Notes: a model not told the origin generated them from the sequence alone. Counted from the stretch's first letter, positions 17,213 through 26,448 are shown. The stretch is 64,000 bases of DNA from Collinsella aerofaciens (GCA_008668235.1 RQCP01000010.1:1-64000); one strand, 5' to 3'. A program made the numbers and translations.

Positions 17213-18814
17213 TCACGCGCCCCCTTTCTGGACGAGCTCATCCAAGAGCTTCTCCGAAAACAGGTTGCCGCGACCCAGCTGCCCGTCGGGATCGAGCTGG
17301 AGCTTGAGCCGCGCCGACTCGACCATGGCCTCGTGACCGTACATCGTCTCTAAGAAGCCCGCCTTGATCTTGCCGACGCCGTGCTCGGCAGAAACGGCAC
17401 CGCCCATAGCCGTTACCTCCGCAGCCCACTGGGCAAACAGCTCGCCACCGCGACGGTAGTCCTGCGCATCGCGCGGCAGGATGTTCACATGCAGATGGTT
17501 GTTACCGATGTGCCCCCAGGCAGCAGATTCAAGCCCGCTTTCGGCCAGTGTGCGGCGATAGAGGGCCACGACATCGGCAAGGCGTGCATTGGGCACCGAC
17601 ATGTCCGAACCCAGTTTGGTGATGGTGGGATCCGTGCGGCGACGCTCGTCGATAAGCATGTTGACGCTCTCGGGGACCGCATGGCGGAAGAACCGCTGGC
17701 ACTCGCGATCAACCTCGGTGCGCGCGACCCATGTCGCATCGTCGCGGCCACCCGCAAACTCGAGCACCCATCCCAGGTGGTACAGTTCCTCGGTCGCCTG
17801 GGCCTCGTCATCGCAGTCGAGCTCCACGTAGACACAGACCTTGGCCTCTTTGTCGAGCGCCGGCAGCGAGGCAAACGCCGTCGACTGCTCGCGCTGGCGA
17901 CGTAGAATATCCAGGGCGCCAGCGTCGAAGTACTCGATGGCAGCCGCATGGGACAGGACGGGACGCATGGAATCGGTAAAGGACACGGCCTTGTCTTCGC
18001 TATTGAAAAAGCAGCTCACACCCCAAACGACCGCAGGCGCCGCCTGCAGGGCAATCTCGAGCTCGGTGATAACGCCGAGCGTGCCGCAAGCACCGATAAA
18101 GAGGTCGATGGCGTCCATTTCGTCCGCAACGAAATAGCCTGAGGCATTTTTTGTCTTGGGCATGGTATAGCCGGGAAGATCGAGCTCGAGCGTACGGCCC
18201 ACTGCCGTCACGAGCGACAGGTGGCGGCCCTGGGCAAAAGCCTCGCCGCGCTGAAGCTCAAGCAAATCGCCATCAGCCAGCGCGACGTGGAGTCCCGTGA
18301 TATGTGGGCGCATGGGACCGTAGGCGTAGCTGCGGGCACCAGAGGCGTTACATGCCGCCATGCCGCCCAGACAGGCAGATGCCTCGGTGGGATCGGTGGG
18401 AAAGAACTGCTCGGGGGCCTCTTGGAACTCCTCGTAGGCCTCAAGCGATGCCTGGTCCCAACCAGCAGTCGGCAGCACCTTCTTGCTCAGCTGCTTGCGC
18501 AGCTCCGAGAGCACAACGCCCGGCTCCACGCGCAGCAGAAATTGGCCTTGTTCATCGCGGCGAAGGCCCAAGTAGCGATTCATACGGGAAGTATTGAGGA
18601 TATGCCCGCCGTGGGGCACGGCACCGGCGGCAAGGCCGGTTCGGGCGCCCTGAACCGTTACCGGGACACGCTCGGCATGGAGCTTTTCCAAAATGGCACG
18701 GACCTCGTCTTCCGTTGTCGGAAACGAGATGCTCGAGGCCTCGCCCGATGCGCGAGACTCATCGCGACCATACTCTTCGAACTCGTCGGTGAAGGGTTTG
18801 ATGGTTGCAGACAC
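17213..18814 (-). CDS. FAD-binding D-2-hydroxyacid (lactate) dehydrogenase, LctD/GlcD-like
   Basis: A 533-residue flavoenzyme of the VAO/GlcD family. The FAD-binding part has QGARTGLAAGAVPHGG, a DPTEASACLGGMAACNASG phosphate-binding segment and GACGTLGVITELE. The C-terminal oxidase domain has GHIGNNHLHVN and GGAVSAEHGVGK, which hold the catalytic histidines. It heads an operon with etfB and etfA, the gene set of Etf-linked lactate dehydrogenases. The likely reaction is oxidation of lactate to pyruvate with electrons passed to Etf. The start is a GTG at 18814 behind AAAGGGGGAG. D- or L-lactate, or another 2-hydroxyacid, cannot be decided. Confidence 0.88.
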   Translation of the reverse strand: MSATIKPFTDEFEEYGRDESRASGEASSISFPTTEDEVRAILEKLHAERVPVTVQGARTGLAAGAVPHGGHILNTSRMNRYLGLRRDEQGQFLLRVEPGVVLSELRKQLSKKVLPTAGWDQASLEAYEEFQEAPEQFFPTDPTEASACLGGMAACNASGARSYAYGPMRPHITGLHVALADGDLLELQRGEAFAQGRHLSLVTAVGRTLELDLPGYTMPKTKNASGYFVADEMDAIDLFIGACGTLGVITELEIALQAAPAVVWGVSCFFNSEDKAVSFTDSMRPVLSHAAAIEYFDAGALDILRRQREQSTAFASLPALDKEAKVCVYVELDCDDEAQATEELYHLGWVLEFAGGRDDATWVARTEVDRECQRFFRHAVPESVNMLIDERRRTDPTITKLGSDMSVPNARLADVVALYRRTLAESGLESAAWGHIGNNHLHVNILPRDAQDYRRGGELFAQWAAEVTAMGGAVSAEHGVGKIKAGFLETMYGHEAMVESARLKLQLDPDGQLGRGNLFSEKLLDELVQKGGA

Positions 18815-19160
18815 GCGAACTCCCCCTTTAGCTAACTACAGTGTTTGCAGGGAGATGTTACCGCATCGTTTCGTCGACGTGTTCGAGACCGTCTCCATAA
18901 TTGGCGATTTTTACGTTCGTGCAATTCGGCGAGCGGCTTGATTTCCTCGGCAGACGATGCTTTTGACACATATGGCCCCGCCGTCGCCGACCGCGCGATT
19001 GTCGCTTGAAAAAAGTTGGAGTATTTTTTGCCGCCTTTTACCTGCGGAGACACCAATCCGTCAAGCATTTGGTCAGCAATTGGTCAAGTAGTGGCTGATA
19101 CCGTCGGCATCAACAGCCAAAACCGACAGAAGTTTTGGCCCCAGAAGCAGGGAGGTTCCC
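18815..19160. other. Intergenic region (346 bp) between divergent operons
   Basis: No credible gene is seen. Three half-site-like direct repeats (GTCAAG at 19060, GTCAGC at 19072, GTCAAG at 19083) are spaced 11-12 bp, about one helical turn, and lie ahead of the surface-protein operon. They could bind an activator or repressor. The region should hold both divergent promoters, but no clear -35/-10 pair was identified. Confidence 0.35.
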
Positions 19161-19457
19161 ATGGCATATTACTGGCCCCAGTACGGCATCGCCATCGAAG
19201 TCGACGACGATCCCCATCTCCTGCCTTTCGACGAAGAGGCATTCCCCGATACGACGGTCTACCACGTTACCACCGATGTGATCTGCGACCCCGAGTCGTT
19301 CTCGGCGCTCGCCCACCGCATCGCGCATATCCACGACATCGAGCTCCCTCCCGACTTCGACGAGCTTGTCTACTCACGCCGCCTGATGCTTCACATGCTC
19401 TTTGGAGCGAACCCGTCCACCTTTGCGCGCATCTATACCGCCAAGGATGCCGCATGA
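19161..19457 (+). CDS. Small acidic protein of unknown function
   Basis: A 98-residue soluble protein starting MAYYWPQYGIAIEVDDDP, rich in Asp, His and Tyr, with no signal peptide or membrane helix and no motif recognised. CAGGGAGGTTCCC gives a strong ribosome site at the ATG. Its stop overlaps the start of the next gene by 4 bases (ATGA), so it is translationally coupled to a membrane-anchored protein. It opens a five-gene run of envelope proteins and may be an accessory factor; this is context only. Confidence 0.7.
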   Translation: MAYYWPQYGIAIEVDDDPHLLPFDEEAFPDTTVYHVTTDVICDPESFSALAHRIAHIHDIELPPDFDELVYSRRLMLHMLFGANPSTFARIYTAKDAA

Positions 19458-19963
19458 GCGCGAAGAAGCCACCCCACTTTGCAGGCCTGGGTCGTCGCAA
19501 GAAGCTCATCGTTGCCTGCTTGGCCATCGTCTGTGCCCTTGTCGCCGTAGGACTATACGCTTGGCAGTCGCAGCCCGTACCCGAGGCGGGCGCTTCGGTT
19601 ACGACGGCCGAGGGCAAAACGCGTCAGGAAATCCAAGATGAGCTCGACGCCATCGTCCGCGACAACATGATGACAATCTCGGTCGCACCAGTCGCCCAGC
19701 TACAAAAAGGCGGCAAGCTGCGCGTCAACGTGCAAAACGTCCAGGACAACAAGTTTCCCCAGCGTTTCCGCGTGATCCAAAACGACGAGACCATCTATGA
19801 ATCGGGCGTGGTCGAGACCGGCAAGACAATCGAAACGTGCCCCGCCGGCGACATCAAAGAAGGCGAGGCGTACATCGAGATCCAGGCACTCGATGCCAAG
19901 ACCCTCGACAGCCACGGCAATCCGACACGTGTCAAGGTGCGGGTTGAGCAAGCCGAGAACTAG
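19454..19963 (+). CDS. Membrane-anchored extracytoplasmic protein of unknown function
   Basis: A 169-residue protein with a basic N-terminus (GLGRRKK), a single helix at about residues 17-36 (LIVACLAIVCALVAVGLYAW) and an external domain of about 130 residues. The external part looks like a small beta-sandwich (KLRVNVQNVQDNKFPQRFRV, then ETIYESGVVETGKTIE), similar in style to accessory proteins of fimbrial or surface-layer operons. The start is secure from the ATGA overlap with the upstream gene. No catalytic motif is seen. Confidence 0.72.
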   Translation: MSAKKPPHFAGLGRRKKLIVACLAIVCALVAVGLYAWQSQPVPEAGASVTTAEGKTRQEIQDELDAIVRDNMMTISVAPVAQLQKGGKLRVNVQNVQDNKFPQRFRVIQNDETIYESGVVETGKTIETCPAGDIKEGEAYIEIQALDAKTLDSHGNPTRVKVRVEQAEN

Positions 19964-20053
19964 CTTTTCCGGCCGACGCGGCACCGCACGCAATTCACCA
20001 GCATTCGTCCAATCATCGCGGGGACGGCCCGCGGCGAATAGAAAGGAACGACC

Positions 20054-20653
20054 ATGGACATCACCAGGAACATGAACGGAGCCAGAGCGCTCGTCGTGGG
20101 CGCAGGGCTCGCGCTCGCGCTCGCAATGGGCGCCGCCCCGACGCCAGCTATGGCGGCCGGGCGCGTTGGAACCACGAAAGTAATGGTCAGGACCGAGATC
20201 GACAACGTTGAGTTCAAAGTTCCGACGGTTATTCCCTTCGTCGCCAAGGCCGACGGCACGCTTCAGGGCCCCTCAGAAGACGCGACCACCATCGACAATC
20301 ATTCGGCCTACGGCATCCATGTCACCAACATGAAGATCGACGCCATGAACACCTGGACCATTGCTGCCGACGCCAAGGCCGGAACCGCGCAGAACTCCAT
20401 CGACTTTAAGGTCGGCCCCGACGGCGCACTCCAGAACGCCAGCGCCGCAATGCAGGGGACGGGCCTCGATCTTTCCAAGAACGCAGCCTTCGACATGGGC
20501 TACCAGGGCATTGCCGGCGGCACGGACAAAATTAAGCTCAAGACAAGCGGAAACGTCGCCCGCGTCACGCGCGACATCTTCCGCGTAACCGGCGAAGGCG
20601 ATCAGGTTGCAACGATCACCTGGACGGTCGAGCCCGGTGCGCACACGGCATAA
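20054..20653 (+). CDS. Secreted beta-rich protein with signal peptide
   Basis: A 199-residue protein with a clear signal peptide: a charged start, a hydrophobic core LVVGAGLALALAMGAAP and an AMA-AG cleavage site near residue 35. The mature part alternates polar and hydrophobic residues and ends with DQVATITWTVEPG, reminiscent of WxL-type or camelysin-like surface proteins. No sorting signal is present in this chain. GAAAGGAACG precedes the ATG. Its 3' end overlaps the next gene, which does carry a sortase-like tail, so the two may act as a pair at the cell surface. Confidence 0.75.
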   Translation: MDITRNMNGARALVVGAGLALALAMGAAPTPAMAAGRVGTTKVMVRTEIDNVEFKVPTVIPFVAKADGTLQGPSEDATTIDNHSAYGIHVTNMKIDAMNTWTIAADAKAGTAQNSIDFKVGPDGALQNASAAMQGTGLDLSKNAAFDMGYQGIAGGTDKIKLKTSGNVARVTRDIFRVTGEGDQVATITWTVEPGAHTA

Positions 20654-20918
20654 GGCCGTCGCCCTGGCCGCCGCCGTCAGCATCCTAGCGTTTGGGCCAG
20701 CCATGGCCTTTGCCCAGCAAGAACAGGCGCAGGCCGCCACGCAAGTGACGGTCGACCTCTCGGAGCTCGACCGCGGCGACCGCGAGGAACCGTTGGCGCA
20801 GACAGGCGACAGACGATGGCTCTTGGCAGCAGGCGCCACAGCAGCAGGCGCGGGAACCGCCGGCCTCGGTCTGCACATCAAACGCAGCCAGAAACAAAAC
20901 ACGGACAGGCCGCACTAA
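20637..20918 (+). CDS. Small secreted protein with LAQTG sortase-like C-terminus
   Basis: A protein of about 93 residues with two export signals: an N-terminal signal peptide (VALAAAVSILAFGPAMAFA) and a C-terminal tail with LAQTGD, a hydrophobic stretch (WLLAAGATAAGAGTAGLGL) and basic residues (KRSQK). This is the architecture of a sortase substrate, with LAxTG in place of LPxTG. Only about 35 residues lie between the signals. The GTG at 20637, overlapping the previous gene by 17 bp, gives a normal signal peptide; an in-frame upstream start at 20607 would add ten residues. No sortase gene is in the window. Confidence 0.65.
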   Translation: MRTRHKAVALAAAVSILAFGPAMAFAQQEQAQAATQVTVDLSELDRGDREEPLAQTGDRRWLLAAGATAAGAGTAGLGLHIKRSQKQNTDRPH

Positions 20919-20936
20919 ATTAGCTAAGGAGACCCC

Positions 20937-22367
20937 ATGGCATCGAAGAACCTTTTGCCCGTCGTCGCACTCTGCGGCGCGCTCGCAACCGGAACGCCTG
21001 TCGCCGCTTGGGCGACTCCCGTCATGGCAGACTCCTTACCAGTAGCCCTAAGTTCCGCACCAAATCCGTCGAGCGCCATTGCGTGCGAGCGTTTTTCGAT
21101 CGCACAGGCCGTGATCTCAACCTCGGGATGCCTTCGTCGTAATACGGACGGCTCGATAGTCGTGGATATCAAGCGTTCGAACAAGGCAAACGGCTCCCAG
21201 GCGGGGTGCGCCGTCTGCACGTGGCGCTCGGTTGTGCTCGACGCAGATGGCGATCCATGCAATTTAGAGCTGCACATCGACATCGCTTCGATCGATGACT
21301 CGGCGAACGGAGCGAAGGTCGCCTTCGACGGTGCGTTTTTCGAGAAAGGAGGCGGTATATGTCTGGGCTGCGCCGCCGCGAATGCAGACGACACGCAGCC
21401 CACCCTCTCATTCACGGCATCGTTGCGGTTGACCAAAGCCGACACCGATGCCATCGCGGCGGGAGAAGCGTCCCTGCTGTTCTACGCCGTCAGCACCAAA
21501 GACACAGACGCTCATTTCGAGAAGCCAGCCGGATCACTCAGCCTTACACGAGGGATAGAGGCAGGCCCTATTGAAATCGATGCCCACGCGCAAAGCAGGC
21601 AACGCATTCTTGCCGACCCGGCGCTTCTCGAAATGGAGTGGAACGGATCAGGAGCCATCGGAATTATCCCCTCCGCGCTTGACGCCAAGACGCTCCCCTC
21701 AAACGACGAACCCATCAACGCAACCATACAAGAAGAGAACGCGGACAAAGAAGCAGGTGCGGGCGACACGCCGTCGCCGACAAACAGCGTCCCAGCTTCT
21801 TTCGAAGCACCGAATGAGCCCGCTAACGATCCAAACGATCCCGAGCTCGCAGACAGTCTGGGGCTTGCTGATCCTCAAGAGATCGATGAAGGTAACTGCT
21901 GCGTGCTTGCCGCGCTCGACCACACAGAGGTCATCGACGCTGCGAACATCGAAGTTGCCGCCGCCAATCAGCCCGTCCGCAAGTCGGCCATCATCGCATT
22001 TCCTGAATCCATCGAAGTCGTCTTTTTGCCATCGGGCGAGGTCGTGGCCCCAACACTGCTCACCTTGTTGGGCGCCAAGAATACTCGAAACGAAATTAAA
22101 AAGGTCACGGTTGTCGACCCTGCAACCACCGCCAAGCTGCGTCTATACGCCGTTGCTCCAGACGGAGGCAAGACCTTGGAATTCGATGGTGACACACTCC
22201 TAGCCTGGCGACGTCTGGACATTATGCAAGACGTCTCGTATCAGATCGAACTCGAAGGGTTTGATCGTGCCCGCGATGCCAATATCATCGCCGCGGCTAT
22301 TGAATCCCCACAGCGGCTTATGACACTGCGCTTTGACTACTATCCCTATGTCCCGACAACCACCTGA
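20937..22367 (+). CDS. Large secreted protein of unknown function
   Basis: A 476-residue protein with a signal peptide ending in the AAWATPVMA region. The N-terminal half is Cys-containing and beta-rich (CAVCTWRSVVLDADGDPC), followed by an acidic low-complexity linker rich in Asn, Asp, Pro and Glu (about residues 270-320), then a second folded region containing VVFLPSGEVVAPTLLTLLG. No sorting motif or C-terminal helix is present. CTAAGGAGACCCC precedes the ATG. It is the last gene of the envelope operon and probably an exported structural or adhesive partner. No database family was recognised. Confidence 0.7.
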   Translation: MASKNLLPVVALCGALATGTPVAAWATPVMADSLPVALSSAPNPSSAIACERFSIAQAVISTSGCLRRNTDGSIVVDIKRSNKANGSQAGCAVCTWRSVVLDADGDPCNLELHIDIASIDDSANGAKVAFDGAFFEKGGGICLGCAAANADDTQPTLSFTASLRLTKADTDAIAAGEASLLFYAVSTKDTDAHFEKPAGSLSLTRGIEAGPIEIDAHAQSRQRILADPALLEMEWNGSGAIGIIPSALDAKTLPSNDEPINATIQEENADKEAGAGDTPSPTNSVPASFEAPNEPANDPNDPELADSLGLADPQEIDEGNCCVLAALDHTEVIDAANIEVAAANQPVRKSAIIAFPESIEVVFLPSGEVVAPTLLTLLGAKNTRNEIKKVTVVDPATTAKLRLYAVAPDGGKTLEFDGDTLLAWRRLDIMQDVSYQIELEGFDRARDANIIAAAIESPQRLMTLRFDYYPYVPTTT

Positions 22368-22485
22368 GGCTTAAATGCTGCGCATCATTCCTAACACCAC
22401 TTATATAACGTATTAGATGAGTCGCGATGTGCCTCGCATTTCGTTCTGCTACGATTGCCACGTTGGCATCAATACAGGAGGGCTC

Positions 22486-23202
22486 ATGCCGGGCTTGGGA
22501 ACAATCATCAACGTTGTGCTTTTAGTTGCGGGCGGTCTTTTGGGATTAGCGGGCGGCCGCTTCATTACACCGCGCATCCAAGACACGCTCATGAAAGCAT
22601 CGGGGCTGTGCGTCCTGTTTATCGGCCTTGGCGGCACCATGCAAAAGATGCTCATCATCGATGGAAAGGCGCTGGCGACCACCGGTACCACCATGCTCAT
22701 TGTCTCGTTCGCCCTCGGCTCGCTCATCGGCGAGGCCATAAACCTGGAAGCCGGCATCGAAAACCTGGGCGAATGGCTCAAGCGCAAAACCGGCAGCGAG
22801 GGAGACAACGAGTTCACCAATGCCTTTGTCTCGACATCGTTGACCGTCTGTATCGGTGCCATGGCTATCGTGGGATCAATCCAAGACGGCCTGCTCGGCG
22901 ACTGGTCCACGCTCGCCCTCAAGGGAGCGCTGGACTGCATCATCGTCTGCACCATGACGGCCTCACTCGGCCGCGGCTGCATCTTCTCCGCCCTTCCCGT
23001 TGCCGTATTCCAGGGAACGATTACGCTGTTTGCCGGCGCGCTCTCCCCCATCATGACCGCCGCCGCCCTCGACAGCCTATCGCTCGTGGGCTCTATGCTC
23101 ATCTTCTGCGTCGGCGTCAACCTCATCCGTCCTCAGACCTTTCGCACGGCCAATATGCTCCCCTCCGTTGTCATAGCCGTCATCTATGCCCTCCTGTTCT
23201 AA
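22486..23202 (+). CDS. DUF554 family membrane protein
   Basis: A 238-residue membrane protein with about seven helices, beginning MPGLGTIINVVLLVAGGLLGL. It carries the DUF554 segments FIGLGGTMQK, LGSLIGEAINLE and ALDCIIVCTMTASLGRG. The family (YdfK-like) is of unknown function, possibly transport. AGGAGGG lies immediately before the ATG, so this start is preferred over an in-frame one at 22417. It is monocistronic. Confidence 0.85.
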   Translation: MPGLGTIINVVLLVAGGLLGLAGGRFITPRIQDTLMKASGLCVLFIGLGGTMQKMLIIDGKALATTGTTMLIVSFALGSLIGEAINLEAGIENLGEWLKRKTGSEGDNEFTNAFVSTSLTVCIGAMAIVGSIQDGLLGDWSTLALKGALDCIIVCTMTASLGRGCIFSALPVAVFQGTITLFAGALSPIMTAAALDSLSLVGSMLIFCVGVNLIRPQTFRTANMLPSVVIAVIYALLF

Positions 23203-23247
23203 ATCTATCTACGTAACGGTATCTCGAACACCTGTTTGATGCTGTGC

Positions 23248-23253
23248 TATGAT
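23248..23253 (+). promoter_or_regulatory. Possible -10 box for the TerB/BrxD-like/helicase operon
   Basis: TATGAT lies 38 bp before the GTG start of the first gene of the operon, in an AT-richer patch. No good -35 hexamer is seen 16-18 bp upstream, so this is a weak assignment. Confidence 0.3.
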
Positions 23254-23290
23254 ATGAGGTCACCGAAGCTGCGTTAGAAGAGGAGAGACG

Positions 23291-25036
23291 GTGGCCGACC
23301 AGGACATCAAGATGCTCATCGAGCGCATTATGGCCGAGGCCCGGACCCATCAGTCCGCCCGCTTCTCAAACGAAATCTATGCTGACGAGCCGATTCTCAA
23401 GACCGGTCGTCAGATGCAGAACTTCCTCCCCGACCAGTACCGCAAGATGCGCGAAATATCACGCTGGCAAGAGGATCCCAAAGGCGGCGCGGGACGTTGG
23501 CTATCGGAGGCGGAGCTCTTTTACCGCCAAGGCCTGCTGATGGCCGACTTCGAGGACGATTGCCCCTACAACGGCACCTTTAAGTCGTACTTTCCCACCT
23601 ACAATGCCATGAGCGATCGACAGTTGCGCGGCTACTTTACCTGGCGTGCCCAAGTGCGCCGCGGCAATATCGAGGAGACATCGACCTCGTTTGCTTTTCT
23701 TTATCTTTACGAATTGATCTGCGGCATTGGCGTTGATGACCCGCTCGATGGCTTTAGCAAGATCAAGGCCTTTTGGGATGCCTATCGCGCCTTTGAACCC
23801 GGCATCGATCGGTTCGCACGCGTGTGGCTGCAGGACTACGCCGTATTCCACGGACTCGACCCCAAGCTACTTCTCGACTCTAAAACCGTCGCATTCGACA
23901 ACGCCCTCATCGAGCTGCGCCGCGCAGCACGAGACCTTGTACCCGCGCCGGCGCCGTCGGACCTGCCGCCTGCGCGTCGCAAGACCTCCGAGCCCACGCT
24001 TCCCCTTCCGCCCGATGAGGCGCATGAGGAGCGGCTCATGGCTGCCATCGACGCACTCTCGACGTACAACCTGAATAACTCACGGCTCGACCGTTCCCAC
24101 CATCGCGACCTGCGCCACGTGGCATGCGCCGTGTATGTCCGTATGGCGCGCTACTATGACACGCACCGAAAGACCGGCATCGTAGCGAGCTTGTTTGGGG
24201 AGGAGACGGCCATGCCCTACACCATGTTTGCCTCGGCCGTGTTCTTTGCGCCCGAGCGCCACGAGGACTGTGAATATCGCCTGGACCCCATTCACATCTA
24301 CCGCTGCCAAAATGGCTTTTGGGAATGTATGCGCATCCACGGCAGCAGACAAAAAAGTAGCAAGCTCGGCGAGATGATGCGCGCTTGTGATCAGCGCCTG
24401 CGCTTGGCACTGGATCCCGGCCATCCCCTTAAGGAAGAGAAGGTTCCCAAATATCTGGCTAAGATTATCGACGACGAGATCACGGCATGGCTTTCATGGG
24501 ATGCCGCGCATCAGCCCGTCAAGATCGATATCGACCTGAGCCAGCTGGGGCACATTCGGAGCGCCGCCGCACAAACGCGCGAGGCGCTTTTGATCGACGA
24601 GGAGCGCGAGGACGACGCGCTTGCGGATGTCGAGGCGGCAGTTGCCGAACGACGGGAAGCCGAGCCCGTGGCCGACACGATCGCCGAGCCAGTCGCGACG
24701 ACCATGCAGCAGGACGAGGCTAGCGAGCCGACCATCTCCACCGAGCAGTTTGGCGTCGTAGCCCCGCTCCTCGCACCAGCGCCCACGCCCGCCGACACTG
24801 CGTCCGCACTCGATCCCGCCGCAGACGCCTTTCTTCAAGCACTACTCGAGCAAAACGCAGCGCAGACGGCATCGGCGGTGGAGAGGTCGGGACAGAGCGA
24901 GGACATGCTCGTCGACAGCATCAACGAAGCGCTCTTTGACCTGGTGGGCGACACCGTTATTGAATTTGGCCCAGAAGGACCGCAAATTATCGAGGACTAC
25001 GAAGCAGACGTGAGAGGATACTTAGACCATGAGTGA
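23291..25036 (+). CDS. TerB_N-domain protein, first gene of a three-gene DNA-processing module
   Basis: A 581-residue protein. Residues about 60-220 match the TerB_N domain: an aromatic-rich core with YFPTYNAMSDRQLRGYFTWR, LYLYELICGIGVDDPLDG and FARVWLQDYAVFHGL. A middle region (about 250-420) resembles the C-terminal companion domain, followed by an Ala/Glu-rich, probably disordered segment and a short acidic helical end. TerB_N proteins are known from tellurite-resistance-type stress systems and occur with ATPases and helicases in predicted DNA-processing operons. The GTG at 23291 follows AGGAGAG. The last 8 bases overlap the ATPase gene, implying coupled synthesis of a complex. Confidence 0.82.
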   Translation: MADQDIKMLIERIMAEARTHQSARFSNEIYADEPILKTGRQMQNFLPDQYRKMREISRWQEDPKGGAGRWLSEAELFYRQGLLMADFEDDCPYNGTFKSYFPTYNAMSDRQLRGYFTWRAQVRRGNIEETSTSFAFLYLYELICGIGVDDPLDGFSKIKAFWDAYRAFEPGIDRFARVWLQDYAVFHGLDPKLLLDSKTVAFDNALIELRRAARDLVPAPAPSDLPPARRKTSEPTLPLPPDEAHEERLMAAIDALSTYNLNNSRLDRSHHRDLRHVACAVYVRMARYYDTHRKTGIVASLFGEETAMPYTMFASAVFFAPERHEDCEYRLDPIHIYRCQNGFWECMRIHGSRQKSSKLGEMMRACDQRLRLALDPGHPLKEEKVPKYLAKIIDDEITAWLSWDAAHQPVKIDIDLSQLGHIRSAAAQTREALLIDEEREDDALADVEAAVAERREAEPVADTIAEPVATTMQQDEASEPTISTEQFGVVAPLLAPAPTPADTASALDPAADAFLQALLEQNAAQTASAVERSGQSEDMLVDSINEALFDLVGDTVIEFGPEGPQIIEDYEADVRGYLDHE

Positions 25037-26333
25037 TACCGCATCCGCAGCACCCCGCGTGCCCAAGCGCGTCGCCGCCGTCATTCTCAACTCGCTCAAG
25101 GGCGGCGTTGTCCCGCGCATCGGCCTTCCCTATATCACCGTGGGGCGAGAGGTCGAGATTCGCGCTCTGCTCACCGACCTGAGCCTCATCGCCGATGGCG
25201 GCGCAAGCTTCCGTTTCCTAGTCGGTCGCTACGGCGCCGGCAAGAGCTTTTTGCTCCAGACGATCCGCACGCACGCCATGGGCGAGGGATTCGTCGTGGC
25301 CGATGCCGACCTATCCCCTGAGCGCCGTCTGCAGGGCGGCCAGGGACAGGGCCTTGCCACCTACCGTGAGCTCATCCGCAACATATCGACCAAGACGCGC
25401 CCCGAGGGCGGTGCGCTCAACCTTATCCTGGATCGCTGGGTCGCCTCGTGTGCCGATGCCGACGAGTCTGCCGTCAATGCCCAACTGGCCCCACTCGAGG
25501 AAATGGTCCACGGCTTCGACTTCGCCCGCATGCTCCGCCGCTACCGCGCGGCCGTATCCGAGGGCGACGAAGAAGCTATGAGCCGCGTGACCAAATGGAT
25601 TCGCGGCGAGTACCGCACCAAGAGTGAGGCACGCGCCGAGTTGGGCTCCTCGACCATCATCAGCGATGACGACTGGTACGACTACGTCAAGCTCATTGCG
25701 CGCTTTTTGGTCTGCAGCGGCTACAAGGGCATGCTGGTGCTCATCGACGAGCTCGTGAATCTATACAAGATTCCCAACGCGATTACGCGCCAATATAACT
25801 ACGAGAAGATCCTGACCATGTACAACGACACGCTCCAGGGCAAGGCGCAGTACCTGGGCATGATCATGGGCGGCACGCCAACCTCCATCGAAGACCGCCG
25901 CCGCGGCGTCTTTTCCTACGAGGCCCTGCGCAGCCGTCTCGCTCAAGGCCGTTTTGCGCGCGATGATCTCAAAGACATGCTCGCGCCCATCATCCGCCTG
26001 CAACCGCTCACCTACGAGGAGCTGCTGGTGCTCATCGAAAAGCTCATGCAGATCCATGCCGGCTACTTTGGCTGGACGCCCACGCTTACCGAGAACGACT
26101 TGGTAGACTTCCTCAAGATTGAGTTTGGCCGCGTGGGGGCCGACACGCACCTGACGCCCCGCGAGGTCATCCGCGACTTTATCGAGCTGCTCGATATCCT
26201 GTGTCAAAACCCCGATGCCAACGTGGCCGAGTTGCTGCAAAGCGTCGGCGGCGACGCGTTGGCGCCGGCAGCCGCAACAGACGACACCGGCACCGCAGAC
26301 GACGACCGCAACTTCGCCGAATTCACCATCTAA
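25029..26333 (+). CDS. BrxD-like P-loop ATPase (DUF2791 type)
   Basis: A 434-residue AAA/STAND-like ATPase. Walker A is GRYGAGKS at residues 66-73; Walker B is MLVLIDE at 234-240; a sensor-like IMGGTP follows. The surrounding text (PYITVGREVEIRALL and EDRRRGVFSYEALRSRL) matches BrxD, the ATP-binding protein of type 2 BREX phage defence. Here it stands between a TerB_N protein and an Lhr-like helicase, without PglX, PglZ or BrxC in the window. It probably loads or regulates the helicase on DNA. It overlaps the upstream gene by 8 bp. The C-terminal 30 residues are acidic and low-complexity. Confidence 0.85.
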   Translation: MSDTASAAPRVPKRVAAVILNSLKGGVVPRIGLPYITVGREVEIRALLTDLSLIADGGASFRFLVGRYGAGKSFLLQTIRTHAMGEGFVVADADLSPERRLQGGQGQGLATYRELIRNISTKTRPEGGALNLILDRWVASCADADESAVNAQLAPLEEMVHGFDFARMLRRYRAAVSEGDEEAMSRVTKWIRGEYRTKSEARAELGSSTIISDDDWYDYVKLIARFLVCSGYKGMLVLIDELVNLYKIPNAITRQYNYEKILTMYNDTLQGKAQYLGMIMGGTPTSIEDRRRGVFSYEALRSRLAQGRFARDDLKDMLAPIIRLQPLTYEELLVLIEKLMQIHAGYFGWTPTLTENDLVDFLKIEFGRVGADTHLTPREVIRDFIELLDILCQNPDANVAELLQSVGGDALAPAAATDDTGTADDDRNFAEFTI

Positions 26334-26384
26334 CCTGCCAAAAAAGGACAGGTTATTTTGGCAGTTTTTATCCGGGCAAACGTT
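26332..26384 (+). repeat. Dispersed pseudoknot-like repeat, copy 1
   Basis: Begins at the end of the BrxD-like gene and fills half of the 115-bp gap before the helicase gene. Two interleaved inverted repeats are present: AACCTG with CAGGTT (26332-26337, 26349-26354) and TGCCAAAA with TTTTGGCA (26336-26343, 26356-26363). The arm order 1-2-1'-2' is that of an H-type pseudoknot, or of two exclusive hairpins. The inverted second copy at 50386-50439 keeps both pairings. Confidence 0.65.
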
Positions 26385-26448
26385 GAAGCAGTAATGCAGC
26401 AAGCCACTGCCCACCGCGTTGAGAGTTTCGCTTTTGAGAGGAGGCCCC

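Noticed and set aside
18832..19068. 78-codon minus-strand frame between the lactate dehydrogenase and the envelope operon
   Set aside because: Composition is unlike a protein (many Arg, Ser, Thr with no hydrophobic core) and there is no ribosome site; it covers the expected promoter region.
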